NCBI GenBank assembly: GCA_963971405.1
Contig: OZ020486.1
Location: 22,529,419-22,593,418, forward strand
Length of the DNA stretch: 64,000 bases
Direction: 5' to 3'
Source: Psococerastis gibbosa
Lineage: Eukaryota > Arthropoda > Insecta > Psocodea > Psocidae
The notes under the pieces are model-generated. The model did no database searches and had not been told where the DNA came from. It saw nothing but the letters and a program-made list of their open reading frames with translations. How positions within the stretch are numbered: position 1 is the first letter of the stretch; each line of letters begins with the position of its first letter. A program made the translations under genes and the position numbers. This document shows, one piece after another, positions 47,247 to 59,530 of the stretch.

Positions 47247-48947
47247 TAGAAATGTAAGTTTACTTTGAGTAAGCTCAGCCAACTCAGCCAACTAGCTCAG
47301 CCTACATTCCTTATAGCATTGTCTAGGGTATTCGGTATTTTTGTGGCGACACTTAACTTATTACATAATTTTGGGATGCTCCTATACTTCACAGTATTCA
47401 CAAAAGAAGTGATAAGCCAAATACAACTAGCAGGGCATGACGAAGAAAGATAGATAAATCTAGTTACCAACCACACAACAGAGGAATAAAAATAATTTGA
47501 ATCAACCTTTTAATCATAAATAAAATTAACCATACAAAACAGTCAAAGTTAGTGTATAACTAGGTCAAGAGAAGAGAATAAATTGCTGGTTTATTATCAA
47601 GACACGTTTCTGTTAAATACAATAATTCTACTTCAGACTTGAATTAAACCAATGTCTTGTTAACTCAGCTTGTAATGCTGTAGGCTCTTCTGACTTATTA
47701 ATGAACAGGTTATCTGTAAGGGAAGGTAATCAGGGAAATAGCACCGGCCTCGTTAATCCAGCAGACTATGCAACTCGGTCAAAGGTAATTTACAAACCTT
47801 TGAATCCGGAAAAGTTTCATTTCGTTCAAATTGCAAGGCTGCAGTAAATTTTATCTTATCAAGAAGGAACTTTTTAAAATAAGGCCCTTATATTTCCACT
47901 TCCATTGCCATCATATTATTACGATATCAATTTTATGGGGTTTAAAGAAATAGGTACGTAGATAATAATAAATTGATAGTGATCCATCGATTACGAGATA
48001 GGCAATATATAATAGGTTCATTGGTATTACAGGCCTAATCGTCAAAATTAATTATAAATATCGGTAATATAAATTCAAAATCTCAAACCCTTTCTCAAAC
48101 CCGGAAACAATTTTTTCTGAATAATGTGTAGACCAAAGGTACAGTTATTATTGTGCGATGAAAATATTGGAATTTTATAACTGGCTAATATTATAATAAG
48201 ATAACGAATTCAAATTAGGCGTGGCAGGTAAAATTAAGTTACTCAAGACTTGGTGGTATTTCATCATTTTCATAAACAAACAACAAGTGTTTATTGAAAA
48301 TTGTTATTTAAATTGGAGTTGGTAAATCCCAAATAACCGCTAAAAAATTAACTCTGTCTGAGAAACCATTTTATGTTTTATTTTATGACGAAAACGGCCA
48401 TTTACAGAGGGAGCTCAGTACTATAACAGAGACACCTTATCAACGATTTGGTACTTTCTCAACCCAGTTGCATTTGCATCATCTCTTGTGGGTGAACAAG
48501 TCTAAGATCGTTGATGAGGCGTAACTGTGCTAGGGAGTTCTTTCTGTAGATAGTATACTGTATAATAGTATAGTATTAATAGTATATAGTATACGAGTAT
48601 ATTAATAATATTGAATAGTATAATTAAATTATTATTATTATTATTATTAATTAAATAATTGCCGGAACGCTCAGGTTATTTTTCTAGGCCTATATTCTAT
48701 ATTTTAAAGTTCATTTTATTATATTTTATTTTTGTATTTTAATAACACGTATGTATTTTACTAACTTTAATAATTTTAATAGGTACGTTGTATTTTAATA
48801 ACACGACCTGAAGTTAATTGTTTTGTTTTGTAACACAATTTTAAAAGAATTTATTTTGTATTGTAGATTAAGTGTTTAGAATAAGTTTTAATATAAATGT
48901 TATCTATTAGGTCGAGGGGCCCATCACGGGAATTCCCAAAGGTGCCC
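47247..48947. other. Intergenic, nothing recognised
   Basis: 1.7 kb without coding signal or clear repeat partner; AT-rich with an (ATT)n run at about 48630. Confidence 0.45.
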
Positions 48948-48955
48948 CTCTGAAC

Positions 48956-49191
48956 CAGTGGCGGTGCTAGAAATTTAAAGGTGGTGGGGCCAAGGGGGGG
49001 CATGACTTCTATCTGGGGGGGCCAATGAAGAAACAAAACATTTTTCATTGGGGGTAGGTATAACGTTCAATAATTCTGCAATTGAACAACATGTACAATA
49101 TCACAAAAGTGGGGGGGGGGGCATGGAGGGGCCGGAGAAACTGTTTGGGGGGGGGCAGGCCCCCTCGGGCACCCCCGTAGCGCCGCCACTG
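48956..49191. mobile_element. hAT-type MITE, 236 bp, perfect 8-bp duplication
   Basis: Ends CAGTGGCGGTGCTA and TAGCGCCGCCACTG, flanked by CTCTGAAC on both sides (48948-48955, 49192-49199). Several long G-runs inside; non-coding. Confidence 0.92.
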
Positions 49192-49199
49192 CTCTGAAC

Positions 49200-50483
49200 C
49201 ACTAACGAAATGTATGTAGAATGTATTTCTCGATAGATAAAATTTACTTTACTTACTTTTACTTAATTTTTTACTAACATTAGTGGGCTTCTATGACAAA
49301 GTTAACTTATAACGTTTATTTGGGGATTACTAACTCTAATTTTAATAAAACACTTATTTGTGAACTATCCAGTGTCAGGTACGGTACCTTATTTAATGGC
49401 ACTTCCACGTCCTCAGCCGCGGTCAGTCAGTCAGTCGTTCTTTAAATTCTGTCATAATAGTACAATAACTAGCTAGTTATAGATAGTTAATAATCATAAT
49501 GTAAGTAGGTACCTAACGTTTAATTTAATTAAATTACTCCATAGAAGTTAGTTTTACATTTTCGGCATCTATTGTAGCCCACAGCTAAAAAATAAATAAG
49601 ACCCATTTTGATACGTAGCCTTTGTTTTTTTGCCTTGTGACAGACATAAAATTATAGCTTCATAAGATTTTAGGTTGCCACATGCTGTTAATTCAATTAT
49701 TCGATTTGAATCTAATCTGGTAAAACAGGAAGAGCAGACCAAACACGGAATGCATGGAGATTACTTCAATATTCGAGTGTCTCCCAAACAAAATGAAGAG
49801 CATTCAATTTTCATTATCGTACGGTATGTGGAATTAAAGGCCTCCATTTTGTTTTACTTCACTCAACTGTACCTACTATCTACAGTCATCTCATTACATA
49901 TACAAAGTAGAATATGATATATATTATGGGGAGCAGGGCAATTACTTATAAATATTATAAAATGAGATGAAATTTCCTGTCAGCTATATGGTGCCCCGGA
50001 TGGTTAGAAACTTGGAGGATTTCTTTCACAATTCTATTAATTACTTTACATTTTCATTTTAACAGGTGAATGTAATAAACTAATTATACAATCAGACCAG
50101 TCCACGAATATAATATGTAATGGAAACTTTCTGAAATGTAGAACTTATTAACTAATTTGTATGGCATTAATGGACCTCTTTCGTATAGGAAAATGCTCTT
50201 ATGCGACCAACCAATCAGATCAAATGGTAAACAGAGCCCAGCCAATCAAAACATTGGGATTTCTCCATGGATTTGTATACAAAAGACACTGGTATAGCTA
50301 GGGGGAGTCCCGAGGGTTCAAACCTCCCCCCCCCCTAAATTCATAAACCGCAAATTAAACTAAAGGAAAAAATGAAAAAAAATATTGCACGAAAATAAAA
50401 TATTGGGAAAAACTTATATAACATGCGTTCTGCCACAGTAAGATACCAGAGACTGGATCTAGGTAAGTTTCAGTTTCAGTTTT
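49200..50483. other. Intergenic, mostly unrecognised
   Basis: Includes a block at 50165-50290 related to 33970-34110 (CAATCAAAACATTGGGATTT, AAAAGAGG/AAAAGACA), a minor dispersed repeat. No gene seen. Confidence 0.4.
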
Positions 50484-50637
50484 CTGTGGGTCGATTGGTA
50501 TTATATTAACTTTCCCATGGGGTTAAAACAAACAAATTTTGAATAGCACTCTCCATTGTAAAATTATCTTGTTTACATTTTTAATACCAGGGTATTATAT
50601 TTACCCCGGTATTAAAATCGCCATGATCGGGCCGCTG
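50484..50637. mobile_element. CAGCGGCCCG-family MITE, short copy 2
   Basis: The right end, read as complement, is CAGCGGCCCGATCATGGCGA, the clearest version of the family terminus. Internal ACAAACAAATTTTGAATAG matches the copy at 45374. The left end (CTGTGGGTCGATTGG) is degraded. Confidence 0.7.
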
Positions 50638-51267
50638 AAACTCCAGAATTACTCGTACAGCTCTACAACTGATAGCGTTGATTTATTTTAAATAAACACC
50701 CATAAAAATGGCATACAGTATATACGGTATATTGATTTTCAATTGAAAACAGAAACGCAGTTAACCATGTCATGGAGGATTCCAATGCTTTGGGGCAGGG
50801 AAAATATAGAAAAACAAAAATAGTCCTTTTAGCAATGATTTACTATGGATGGTTGGTTGAAACCACGCAGGCATTTTTTGGCAGTTTACGCATGTAGTCT
50901 ACCTACTAAATTTAGAAACACACAGCACGATAATGACAAAGTTAGACCAACGATCTGCAGGCCAATTAATATCAACCACCGAAGTTGCGGATAATAATTT
51001 GCGTGTGGAGCTAACGTTCATACTGTACCAGTGTACCGTACTATGTACATACGCTACCGACCATTTGCATCATTGAGCTTTACAAAATTATAAACACGTT
51101 TGAATGGGTTGTCGGTGAGAATACATTAATTTGATTTCATAAATATTTTCCATTAATTAGGGACTGGCAGTGGACAATGTACGGTCCGCCAATGATTTCC
51201 TCGGAATATTTATTAATGAATATTAATCGACTGAAAAGGCTAGAAGCGCTTGAAATGTGCTAGGCAG

Positions 51268-51615
51268 CAGTGGTTCCCAAACTTTTAGGGCCCACCTTTA
51301 AAGAAGCCATCTCTATCGAGTTTACATGGAAAAATAAATGAATATCAAAATGTATGTTGGTTTTTTTAATGCGTCAAATATATTTTTTGATGTTACAACG
51401 AATATTTTGTGAAATAACCATTCTAAGCTCCTCGTCGAGGCCTTTTAGTTTGTTTCGGCCCGTCGACTTCAACCTAAGGAAATGGAATCAATATTTTCTG
51501 AGCCTTAGTTCCCAATGTTGAAATGTCATACGCCACGAATTTCCCGAAATGCATAAATATCTATATATTCCTCCCTGACGGGGTGGTGAGGCCCACCACT
51601 GTTTGAGAACCACAG
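51268..51615. mobile_element. hAT-type MITE, CAGTGGTTCCCAAAC ends
   Basis: Ends CAGTGGTTCCCAAACTTTTA and the complement of CTGTGGTTCTCAAACAGTGG. No convincing 8-bp duplication remains. It abuts a truncated SINE-B at its right edge. Confidence 0.7.
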
Positions 51616-51687
51616 AGTATATGCCCTAACTCCGCTAGATTGGCTTAGTAATAGAAACAATAAAAAATCCTTATTTATTTATATATT
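51616..51687 (+). repeat. SINE-B 3' fragment
   Basis: GCCCTAACTCCGCTAGATTGGCTTAGTAATAGAA is nearly identical to the 3' part of the SINE at 54375, including the (TATT)n tail. The 5' part is missing. Confidence 0.75.
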
Positions 51688-51689
51688 AT

Positions 51690-51960
51690 TGACGAAGAAC
51701 AGCTGCTACATCATATCAAAAGCAAAAGAAGTGAAATGGGTAGAACATTTGTTAAGACACAAAAATTTGGTACACACACCATCATTTAGGGTACAGTGGA
51801 AAGAACCAACAGAAGAGGGCGGCGAAGAAGGAATTCATGGATCAACTGAAGGCGGACGCAGGAGCTCGAACGTGTCAAGGCGCAGGCTCGAGAGAGCTGG
51901 AGGATGATGTGTAGGGAGTTGCTGCCAACCAATCGATAAGATTATAACATCAAAAGAAGA
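51690..51960 (+). pseudogene. LINE ORF2 C-terminus, degraded copy
   Basis: Nucleotide match to 59290-59525: AAATGGGTAGAACATTTG, AAGAAGGAATTCATGGATC, GGGAGTTGCTGCCAACCAAT. Frameshifts break the WMGHLLRHENLVH-type reading after about 30 codons. Confidence 0.7.
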
Positions 51961-52565
51961 ATTTTTAATGAATATAGGCCTACCAGCAGTGGCGGATTTA
52001 CCAATTTCCAACTGAGACTAAGGCCTATCCGCGCGCGTGTACATTAAAGGTTTTTTGGTGCATATTATGTTAACATTTTTTTAATAATTAGCAGATATTA
52101 AGGAATAATTTATCAAATTTAGGTGAGCATTTCTGTTCAGGTTGGTACGCCATGTAAACAATAGACCTCTGAAGTGGTGGCTTAAAAAAAAAAAATAGTG
52201 GTTTGATTAGTGAAAACCCCCCTCCCCCATGTATACTATAGATACAATAATTAAACTCATTGTTTGAAAGCACTAAGTATATTAAAATGATAAATATAGG
52301 CTATATTAATTGTTTATTAATTTTATTTTATTACTTTATCGATCATAACTGATATAGGCTATGGTAAACAAGAATTAATATGGAGTGAATTGTGACAAAT
52401 CTTATTCAATTCGGTATTTAAGCTATAAATACTTTACCGAGCTTTTTGCCACCAACTTAATTGAAAGCATGGGTGTAATCGATTAAGCTATACATAAGAA
52501 GGAAAGAAAAAAAGGAAAGAATGTTGTTTTTAATTTCATACTGGAAAATAGGTCTCTATATTAGA

Positions 52566-52817
52566 CAGGTATTGTCATCCGCCATTTTGTATCCGTTTTA
52601 AGTCTGGTCTGTAAGCAAAGCATTGGGTGTTTACCGATTTATTTTTAGAAATTCATCGTTATTTGTTTTTTATTATTTTAAAAAAACGTTCTACCAATTA
52701 GGGAAGTGTTTAATAAAAAAAATACTAAAAGTGTTTTAGTTCTTTTCAATCTTTCACTTTCTTACAATTCTTACCATATAGGAATTATAGGATACAAAAT
52801 GGCGGATGACAATACCC
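52566..52817. mobile_element. 250-bp inverted-repeat element, GGTATTGTCATCCGCC ends
   Basis: GGTATTGTCATCCGCCATTT and the complement AAATGGCGGATGACAATACC lie about 200 bp apart, pairing for 29 bp. No target duplication recognised and no other copy in the window. Confidence 0.65.
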
Positions 52818-53338
52818 GGGTATATAGTGCCTCACTGGAAAATAAACATATGCATATTGTATTATTGTTTAATCCCAACACAAAAACATATTTTCGGATT
52901 TTTTTCCTTATAAATCTTAAAAATGTCAAAGATATTGTGAGCCTGAAAATGCGTGGAGTAAGTCCCTAAAGTCTTTTTGATGAAGGCTGGGGCAGTGGGG
53001 CTTCTATCATCTCCAAGGCTTTGTTAAGCTAGCTAGTAACTAAAAGCTTTTGCATTTGTTCTTCCAAGTACGGTGCCAAAGGACTTCCTGTAAAGCTAAG
53101 CCTTTCATTATTAATTTGTTTCAAAAGAGTTATGTCACGGCAATAAGATATTGTACTTTCGTAGCTTATCTACCTAACTTTTGTTCCACAATGAACTTAT
53201 TGCTGCTAAATGAAAATTAACTTACCATATTTATAAAAATATGAGTATATTATTGGATAGATTCCCACATTAATGTCAACCTTGCTTATAATCGATGAAT
53301 ACATCGTATATCGGATATTCGTATATCTTCAATTCCTG

Positions 53339-53717
53339 CAGTCAATCATGGCGATTTGGTATTATCAAAATACCGGAGTTTATTTTTTAATACCGCAGTA
53401 GTAACTTGTCACGTGACGGTGTTAAAATATGAGTGGGAGATTCAAATTAATAAATTTTTAGAATACAAGAGAATGGTTGCATTGTTTAATGATTGAAGGA
53501 AATACTAATAAACATTAAAATGTAAGCCTACAGGTGCAATTATTTAGATATACCTATATTAAGAATTTTCATTTATGTGTCCACATCTAAGGGAGAAAAA
53601 AATTAAAATCTCACCTAACATATTAATTTATCAATTTGAATTTCCCGTGCATTTTGCACTCATTTTGTCTAAAACAATTGAATGAACCCCGCGGTATTAT
53701 ATTAATCCCGGCTGCTG
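53339..53717 (+). mobile_element. CAGCGGCCCG-family element, copy without nested MITE
   Basis: Left CAGTCAATCATGGCGATTTG, right end complement of CAGCAGCCGGGATTAATATA. It carries the uninterrupted CATCTAAGGGAGAAAAAA site that is split by a MITE in the reverse copy at 43541. Confidence 0.7.
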
Positions 53718-54374
53718 GCCGAATAAAATGGCACCAACGCCCAACGAACTTATCAAATTGAAAAGTAGGGCCAGTAGTGGTGCAGTAAAATTTAATGAAA
53801 AAATGAATTTAAATGAAAAAAAAAACTGTTGGGAGCGGGAATCAATATCATAATGTGCCACAGTAGTTTGAAAATATCCCAGGAAAATGATAGAAACCAA
53901 CTTAAAAGCGCACAACAGTGTGTTTTTAAAAATGTCTAGGAAGTTATTTCAATTTCAAGGCAACGTTTTTGATCAGGATTTTGTTAATTTTTGCTCTCAC
54001 CACGGGGCACCACGGGTGTTCAATGGGATAAAATCTAAATGAAAACGGAGCGAAAAATTTTATTTTTTAAAGAATTTCTAGGACTTTTATTCACATCTTT
54101 CTTAAGGTCCCTACCGTATCGTTTTATGTAACATTTTTATTAGCTTCTATCCATTTATTGTAATTTCTGTACTCAGCTACAACATTTTAGAACATTCATA
54201 AACTCACTTTTTTTTACTCAACAACATTCAATCGACGCTTCGGAGCAAAACGTTTCCGAGGGTAGGCTACGATCACAATAGAGAACTGCAAAATTATGTA
54301 CACGATGCAGTATTTCAGCTGTAAATTAATTAATTAATTAATATTGTTATACAATAGAAACTCAGAACATAGAA

Positions 54375-54600
54375 GTCAAGACATGTAGAGTAGTGGTACG
54401 GACTCTGACTTTCACCCGAAAGGTTGTTGATTCGAGTCCAACACTTCCTACATTTTTTGGCCATGCTTCGGAGGGCATGTAAAGCAGGCGGCCCCGGGTC
54501 TTCCTAGTTGAGTGTAAGAGAGGGCTTTATAGCCCTAACTCCGCTTTGTTGGCTTAGTAATAGAACAAAAAAAGTCAATATTTATTTATTTATTTAATAG
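54375..54600 (+). repeat. SINE-B, tRNA-derived
   Basis: A-box-like GTAGAGTAGTGGTACGG (54385-54401) and B box GATTCGAGTCC (54429-54439), followed by a non-tRNA body (GGCCCCGGGTCTTCCTAGTT) and a (TTTA)n tail. Pol III promoter layout of a tRNA-derived SINE. Confidence 0.75.
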
Positions 54601-55748
54601 AAGCTGCAATTGTAGCTGAGACTTAGGTATCTGCACCCTACTGAAGATGCTATTCTTTCGTACAAAGTTTTTTTTATCATTTTATACCGTATCATACAAT
54701 GTTAGGAGCACTCACTTTGCCGTAGATAATTGACCAAAATACCCTTTTTATATTCAATCAAAAACAATAAAAAATCTAATACACGTAGTAAACCTAATAA
54801 TAAATAGAATAATAGGGAAAACGTAGAGGCTCTATAAGCTCCATCCACCTCTTTTATGACCCATTCCAATTTCTGCCAACTCGGGCAAAATACAGAGTAG
54901 CCTAAATCCTGACAGACATGGGTTGGCAATAACTTTAATGATAGTTTATTCCGAGCTTAACAAGTTTAATAGGGCAGGCGCCTAGTTCGTAGAGGGAAAA
55001 GCAGAATAATTCTAAGGGGAAAATGCTAAACCTTCCAACTATATCAAGGTCAACACATACAAAACTGTTAATTGTCAACGGTTCAAGGTTTCTTGCTGAA
55101 CTAAATTACAAAATAAAAAGAATAAATTTACATTTTTTGTCCATAATTTCTTTTAACTTTTAAATGCCAATGACAATAAGTTGATTTCCGATGATGAGGG
55201 GGAGTCAGGCAGCAGGCGCATTACAAGTAACAAAGCCAATCAGTGATTTTCCGGGCCACCTGCTTCATTTATACGTTTCGCTAACTTGATCCGCATGAGG
55301 GAATTTGGTACAGCGTTGTTTTGTGAGAAACATCCCAGCTGGAAGGATCATTACGCCCAAAAACTCGGCAACGATTAAGTCTTACATGCTCACTCAATCA
55401 TGTTGGCATTATCAACAGTATCTGCAAAAACCAATACCGATGGGTACCTAACTTAGAAATTGTTTCGATTTCGCAATTGTAGTCGGATTGGTAATTGTGG
55501 GGGGGTCTCTGTTTTCTAATAGTAATTTAGGGGATAATTTAGAGTTCAGTTAAGGAATAATATACCTACAGTTGTATAAGGACTTTTTTCTCCTAGGTCT
55601 ACACCGGTCGGGTTTGGTAGCCCCTACACTGTAGGCTACAGTTTAGGGCTACAGTCTGTAGCCATTGGCGTATTGGTACAGGTACTTAGAAGAAGTCCTG
55701 TTTTTACCAGTAGGTAATGCCCAAATATTCATACGGAAACAATATTTA
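54601..55748. other. Intergenic, nothing recognised
   Basis: No repeat pair or coding region identified. Confidence 0.45.
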
Positions 55749-56800
55749 AAGAATCGGTACGAGTGAACTCGTACATGCTTTCCTATTTATCAATTAGTAT
55801 AAGATAAGATATTATGAGTAGTTTAACGACTTCGATAGCCAGGTGGTAACGTGCTTGCACTTGTGCGAGTCTTTACACGCCATGCGATCGAAGACGTGTT
55901 GTAACTCAACACGGATACTTACCTACAGAGGCGACTGATGAGGTCAGTCGGATGCATTCATTAAATTGTATGTATGCGGTTAACATTAAAAAAAAAGTTC
56001 CATGGTACCTAAATAATTGTGCTAGGGTTATATTTTCAAGTCTTCCCCATCCCAAAGCACTGAATTGATCGATGGGACGATTGAATAGTTTAGAACGGGC
56101 AGACCAATATATTACATAATAATGGCCGACTATAGATAGAAAGGAATGCAGTATATTGGGCCCATGACTTGTCCATAATTTTTTTTATCCAAAACCAAAA
56201 CTATGCTTGGTAAAGTTACCTGATTGGTTTAATTATACTATTACTCTATTCAACACCTATCTATCAAACAAGCCTGAAGTTAGAAAGCATAGATGCTATA
56301 TATAGATCTATAGGAAGCTTCCACAGAAAGATTATATTTAGTACAATTGTTCATGAAAATTGAGTTAAAAAAAAAAAAATTGGCCCCGGTACCAAACTAT
56401 CAAGGGGCTAGTGACAAAACATGTGAGTTTAAAGAAAATCGTTTTCAAAGGAAATTGTTTTTAGTCACTTCGGTTCGGTAAAATCCCCCAAAAATTGATA
56501 AAATATCCCGAGATATGATTTTTTTAAATTCATATACCTAATTTCATCAAAATCCACCGAGTAGTTTGCCCAAAAATTGACGTATATACAGTCAGACTGA
56601 CAGTCGCAGACATTTCGTAAAAAACATTTTTTTAATTCCTGGGACTTCAAAACGGGTAAATCCTCTGAAAACTCGAAACCGAAAATTTCGGCCATCTGAA
56701 AGCTTTCCTTATCGTACCTACTACTTATATATGAAAGCAATAATGTCGGAAATCCATGGGGTCGTTGGCATTGGAGAAGGGACCAATAGGCCCCTATATG
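55749..56800 (+). repeat. Repeat R, copy 2, with SINE insertion
   Basis: Begins GGTACGAGTGAACTCGTACA, parallel to GGTCCGAGTTTACGCGAACA at 60108, and ends in the TCCATGGGGTCGTTGGCATT block. More diverged than copies 1 and 3. SINE-A is inserted at 55828-55996 after GTTTAAC. Confidence 0.65.
55828..55996 (+). repeat. SINE-A copy 4, only plus-strand copy
   Basis: Head GACTTCGATAGCCAGGTGG, with an A-box-like TAGCCAGGTGGTA and a B-box-like CGATCGAAGACG about 45 bp on. A family-specific body follows, then TTAACATTAAAAAAAAA. This is the reference copy for the other four. Confidence 0.8.
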
Positions 56801-58640
56801 TATGCCTAGGTTCATTGAAAGTCCTACAGGACTTTATTACTATACGTCTTGTTTTTGCTTCGCTATAGTCAGTGCGGGTCTTATTCGTCCCCGTAGCGTT
56901 TGCTCTTCGACCATCTCGCAAACTTGCCAGCAACTATATCAGACCTCCTAATTTTGGCAGATAGGGACTTGAACCCTAGTCTAAAACAATTTCTAAACAA
57001 TCTAAAGTTACAAGGCAAGCGTATCACTAAGCATACATATTTGTCTCATAAGTTAGTTAAAGTTTGACTAACTTGCTTGCTTCCCATGAAAATTTCCGCA
57101 CCATGACCTAAAGCAAGGAACACATTTTATTATATAGTAAATTTACTGTATAATTATTAATAAAGCTCTTTGCGACTGCATGTAGCCAAGGGATGACGTT
57201 TATTACATGGCTAACTATAGAAGGAGAATACCGTAGTTTGTAAATTACGATCCGTCAAATATGCATGCGATTCACAGTCCCGTTGCGCTGTGTCGTCAGG
57301 GGAGAGAACTTCTTACATGGGGTTCCCATTTTATTCATATTCAGAACACGATCAAGCCGTAAGCATACATTTGACAACGAGAAAGGAATTTATCTAACAA
57401 TTACTTGACTCTATCTGACCTCAGGTATTGCACGAGCTGCCGCAATGGCTGTCTGAGTATCCATTTCGGTCAAAAGAGAACTTTCTGAAGCGATAAAACT
57501 CTCATTTGACGGCAGCGACCCGACAAGTATTTTGTAACTAGCACAGTGTTTGCATCTGTGTGACTCTGTCTTTTTATGAAGCGTCCTGGCACTTACCATC
57601 GCTTTTTTGGATTTCCACGATTATAAGTTAATAACATTTGTAAATCGAGAAGAAACAATGCAATGAAACGATCAGTCCGATTCTTAAACTTTAAAACCTT
57701 ACATGGCTTACACCCACATTCAGGGACGGATATACAGCCCGGGGGGGGGGGGTAGTAGTGGGTCAAAATAGAAAAAAAACATATATGTAGGATCGATGAA
57801 ATCAGAGCATAATACATTAATTTACAGCAGATGTACCAAATTTGGGGGGGAATTAATGCATTGCAATTTTTTTTAGCTTTATATTCCAACAACTATGCTC
57901 ATCCTACCCTCTCTCTGCGCAATATGCCATTGCTTCATAATGGAAACAAAGTGGGATTAAGACATTTCTCATTATATTGGAGATGGATTATCGCGTGGAT
58001 GCACTATTCGAGCAAGAGGATGGATGGGATTGCCAATGCCTGTAAATCCTATTAATCAGCTGATAAATTTGCGCGGGAAAACTGGACTCAGCAGTCAGTC
58101 TGTGACATTGACAGTTTCCTCTTCCAGTCCAATAAATAATTTTATTCATTAATAATACGTACTGTATGCAATTTAAATTAATACTCTAATTAAGACTCTA
58201 ATTAGTGAATTTTGGAAGCCACCAATTGTGAAGCGTTCAGACTCGAAAAATAATATAATTTTAATGTTAGTATTAATAAATTACAATACAAAATACACTA
58301 TCTGCAATTTTTTTGTTGAAGTAATGGCAATATGAGGTAGGTACAGGCTTTATGAGGAAAAAATAATTTAAAAACAACATGCGAAAACAAAGTTTTAATA
58401 TAGCCTAGGCAATATCATATTCATGACTTGGAGCTATTATCGTATATTTGTAGTAGGAGTAAAATATGTCATGGTGAACGAGAAACATGAAGATTAAGAA
58501 AACCTTTTAAATATTTGATTTTCAAATCAAAGCTCTCCCTGACTTAAAGTTTATGCAAGTTTGAAGTTTGCAAAAAAGATGAAATTACCATCCGCGCTCA
58601 AGGGAGAGATTGATTTTTAATACCCACTGAACTTTTATGC
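56801..58640. other. Intergenic, mostly unrecognised
   Basis: Holds a truncated hAT-type relic at 57721-57860 (CAGGGACGGATATACAG, then GTCAAAATAG and AAATCAGAGCATAAT, as at 47097). A stop-free minus frame at 57411-57599 is discussed as a finding. No gene is established. Confidence 0.4.
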
Positions 58641-58674
58641 TTTTAAACGTTCAAACGAAAAAAAACCGCCAACC

Positions 58675-58760
58675 TATATAAAAATATAGCCTCTCTATTG
58701 CACGGCAGTTGTTTCTACCTGTTCTCATGAATTATTGAGAAGGAAAGCGTCCGGTGAGTG
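58675..58760 (+). promoter_or_regulatory. TATA/initiator promoter with non-coding first exon
   Basis: TATATAAA at 58675-58682 is followed 32 bp later by GGCAGTTGT, a match to the arthropod initiator (CAGT, A at 58707). Forty-seven bases on, CCG^GTGAGTG at 58754 is a strong 5' splice site. The putative exon 58707-58753 holds only a minimal upstream frame (ATG AAT TAT TGA). Such short leaders are common in arthropod genes with TATA promoters. The downstream coding exons were not found in the window. Confidence 0.5.
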
Positions 58761-59159
58761 AAAATCTTAACTTCGCGTTGTTTAAGCATGATAATACTAT
58801 CATGAAATTTAGTAAGAGTATGAGTACTTATGTATTGCAGGTTAAATGCCAAAGACAAATTACTAATAGTTTTATACTGTAGGTAATGATAATGATTTCA
58901 TGTAAATTGAAATTAGCTGCTCGGTCGTATATTCAACATTATATTCCAACGTTCAGGGCTAATAAGTTTTAAAGAAAGAAAGAAAGAAAATTGTCTTTAT
59001 TTTCCATATGGGCGAATTACAATTAACAATTAATAAATTTAAAACGTGCTTCAGTAAAAGGATTGTAGACAACACTAACAGTACTTATTGTATTGTATAG
59101 TATAGGCTAGTTTAAGCAGTTTAATAGAATTTTAAACTGAATTAATCGACAGTAAGTAC

Positions 59160-59530
59160 AACAGAAATGTGGTGTTACAGAAGGATGCTACGGATCAGCT
59201 GGAGGGACCATGTGACAAATGAAAGAGTGCTAGACGCTATCGGGGAAGAAAGACAGTTGGTAGCCCAGATACGAATCAGGAGAGCGAAATGGATGGGGCA
59301 TTTGCTAAGGCATGAAAATCTGGTACACACTATTATCGAGAGCACAGTAGAGGGAAATAACCGAAGAGGACGGCCGAAGAAGGAATTCATGGATCGAGTA
59401 AAAGAGGACGCAGGAGCAATATCATATCAAGAACTGAAGAGGAAGATCGAGGACCGAGTAAACTGGAGGACGATATGCAGGGAGTTGCTGCCAACCAATC
59501 GCTAAGATTGTAACCTTAAGAAGAAGAAGT
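59160..59530 (+). pseudogene. LINE ORF2 C-terminal segment
   Basis: A 112-codon open frame (59167-59505) reads MLRISWRDHVTNERVLD, then RRAKWMGHLLRHENLVHTII, GRPKKEFMDRV and WRTICRELLPTNR. This is the widespread C-terminal block of arthropod endonuclease/reverse-transcriptase LINEs. Everything upstream is missing. The short 3' end is (AAG)n-like. A second, degraded copy is at 51690. Confidence 0.8.

Noticed and set aside
52706-52969. Small gene near 52.7 kb
   Set aside because: Half of the frame lies within a terminal-inverted-repeat element; no homology or splice context supports it.
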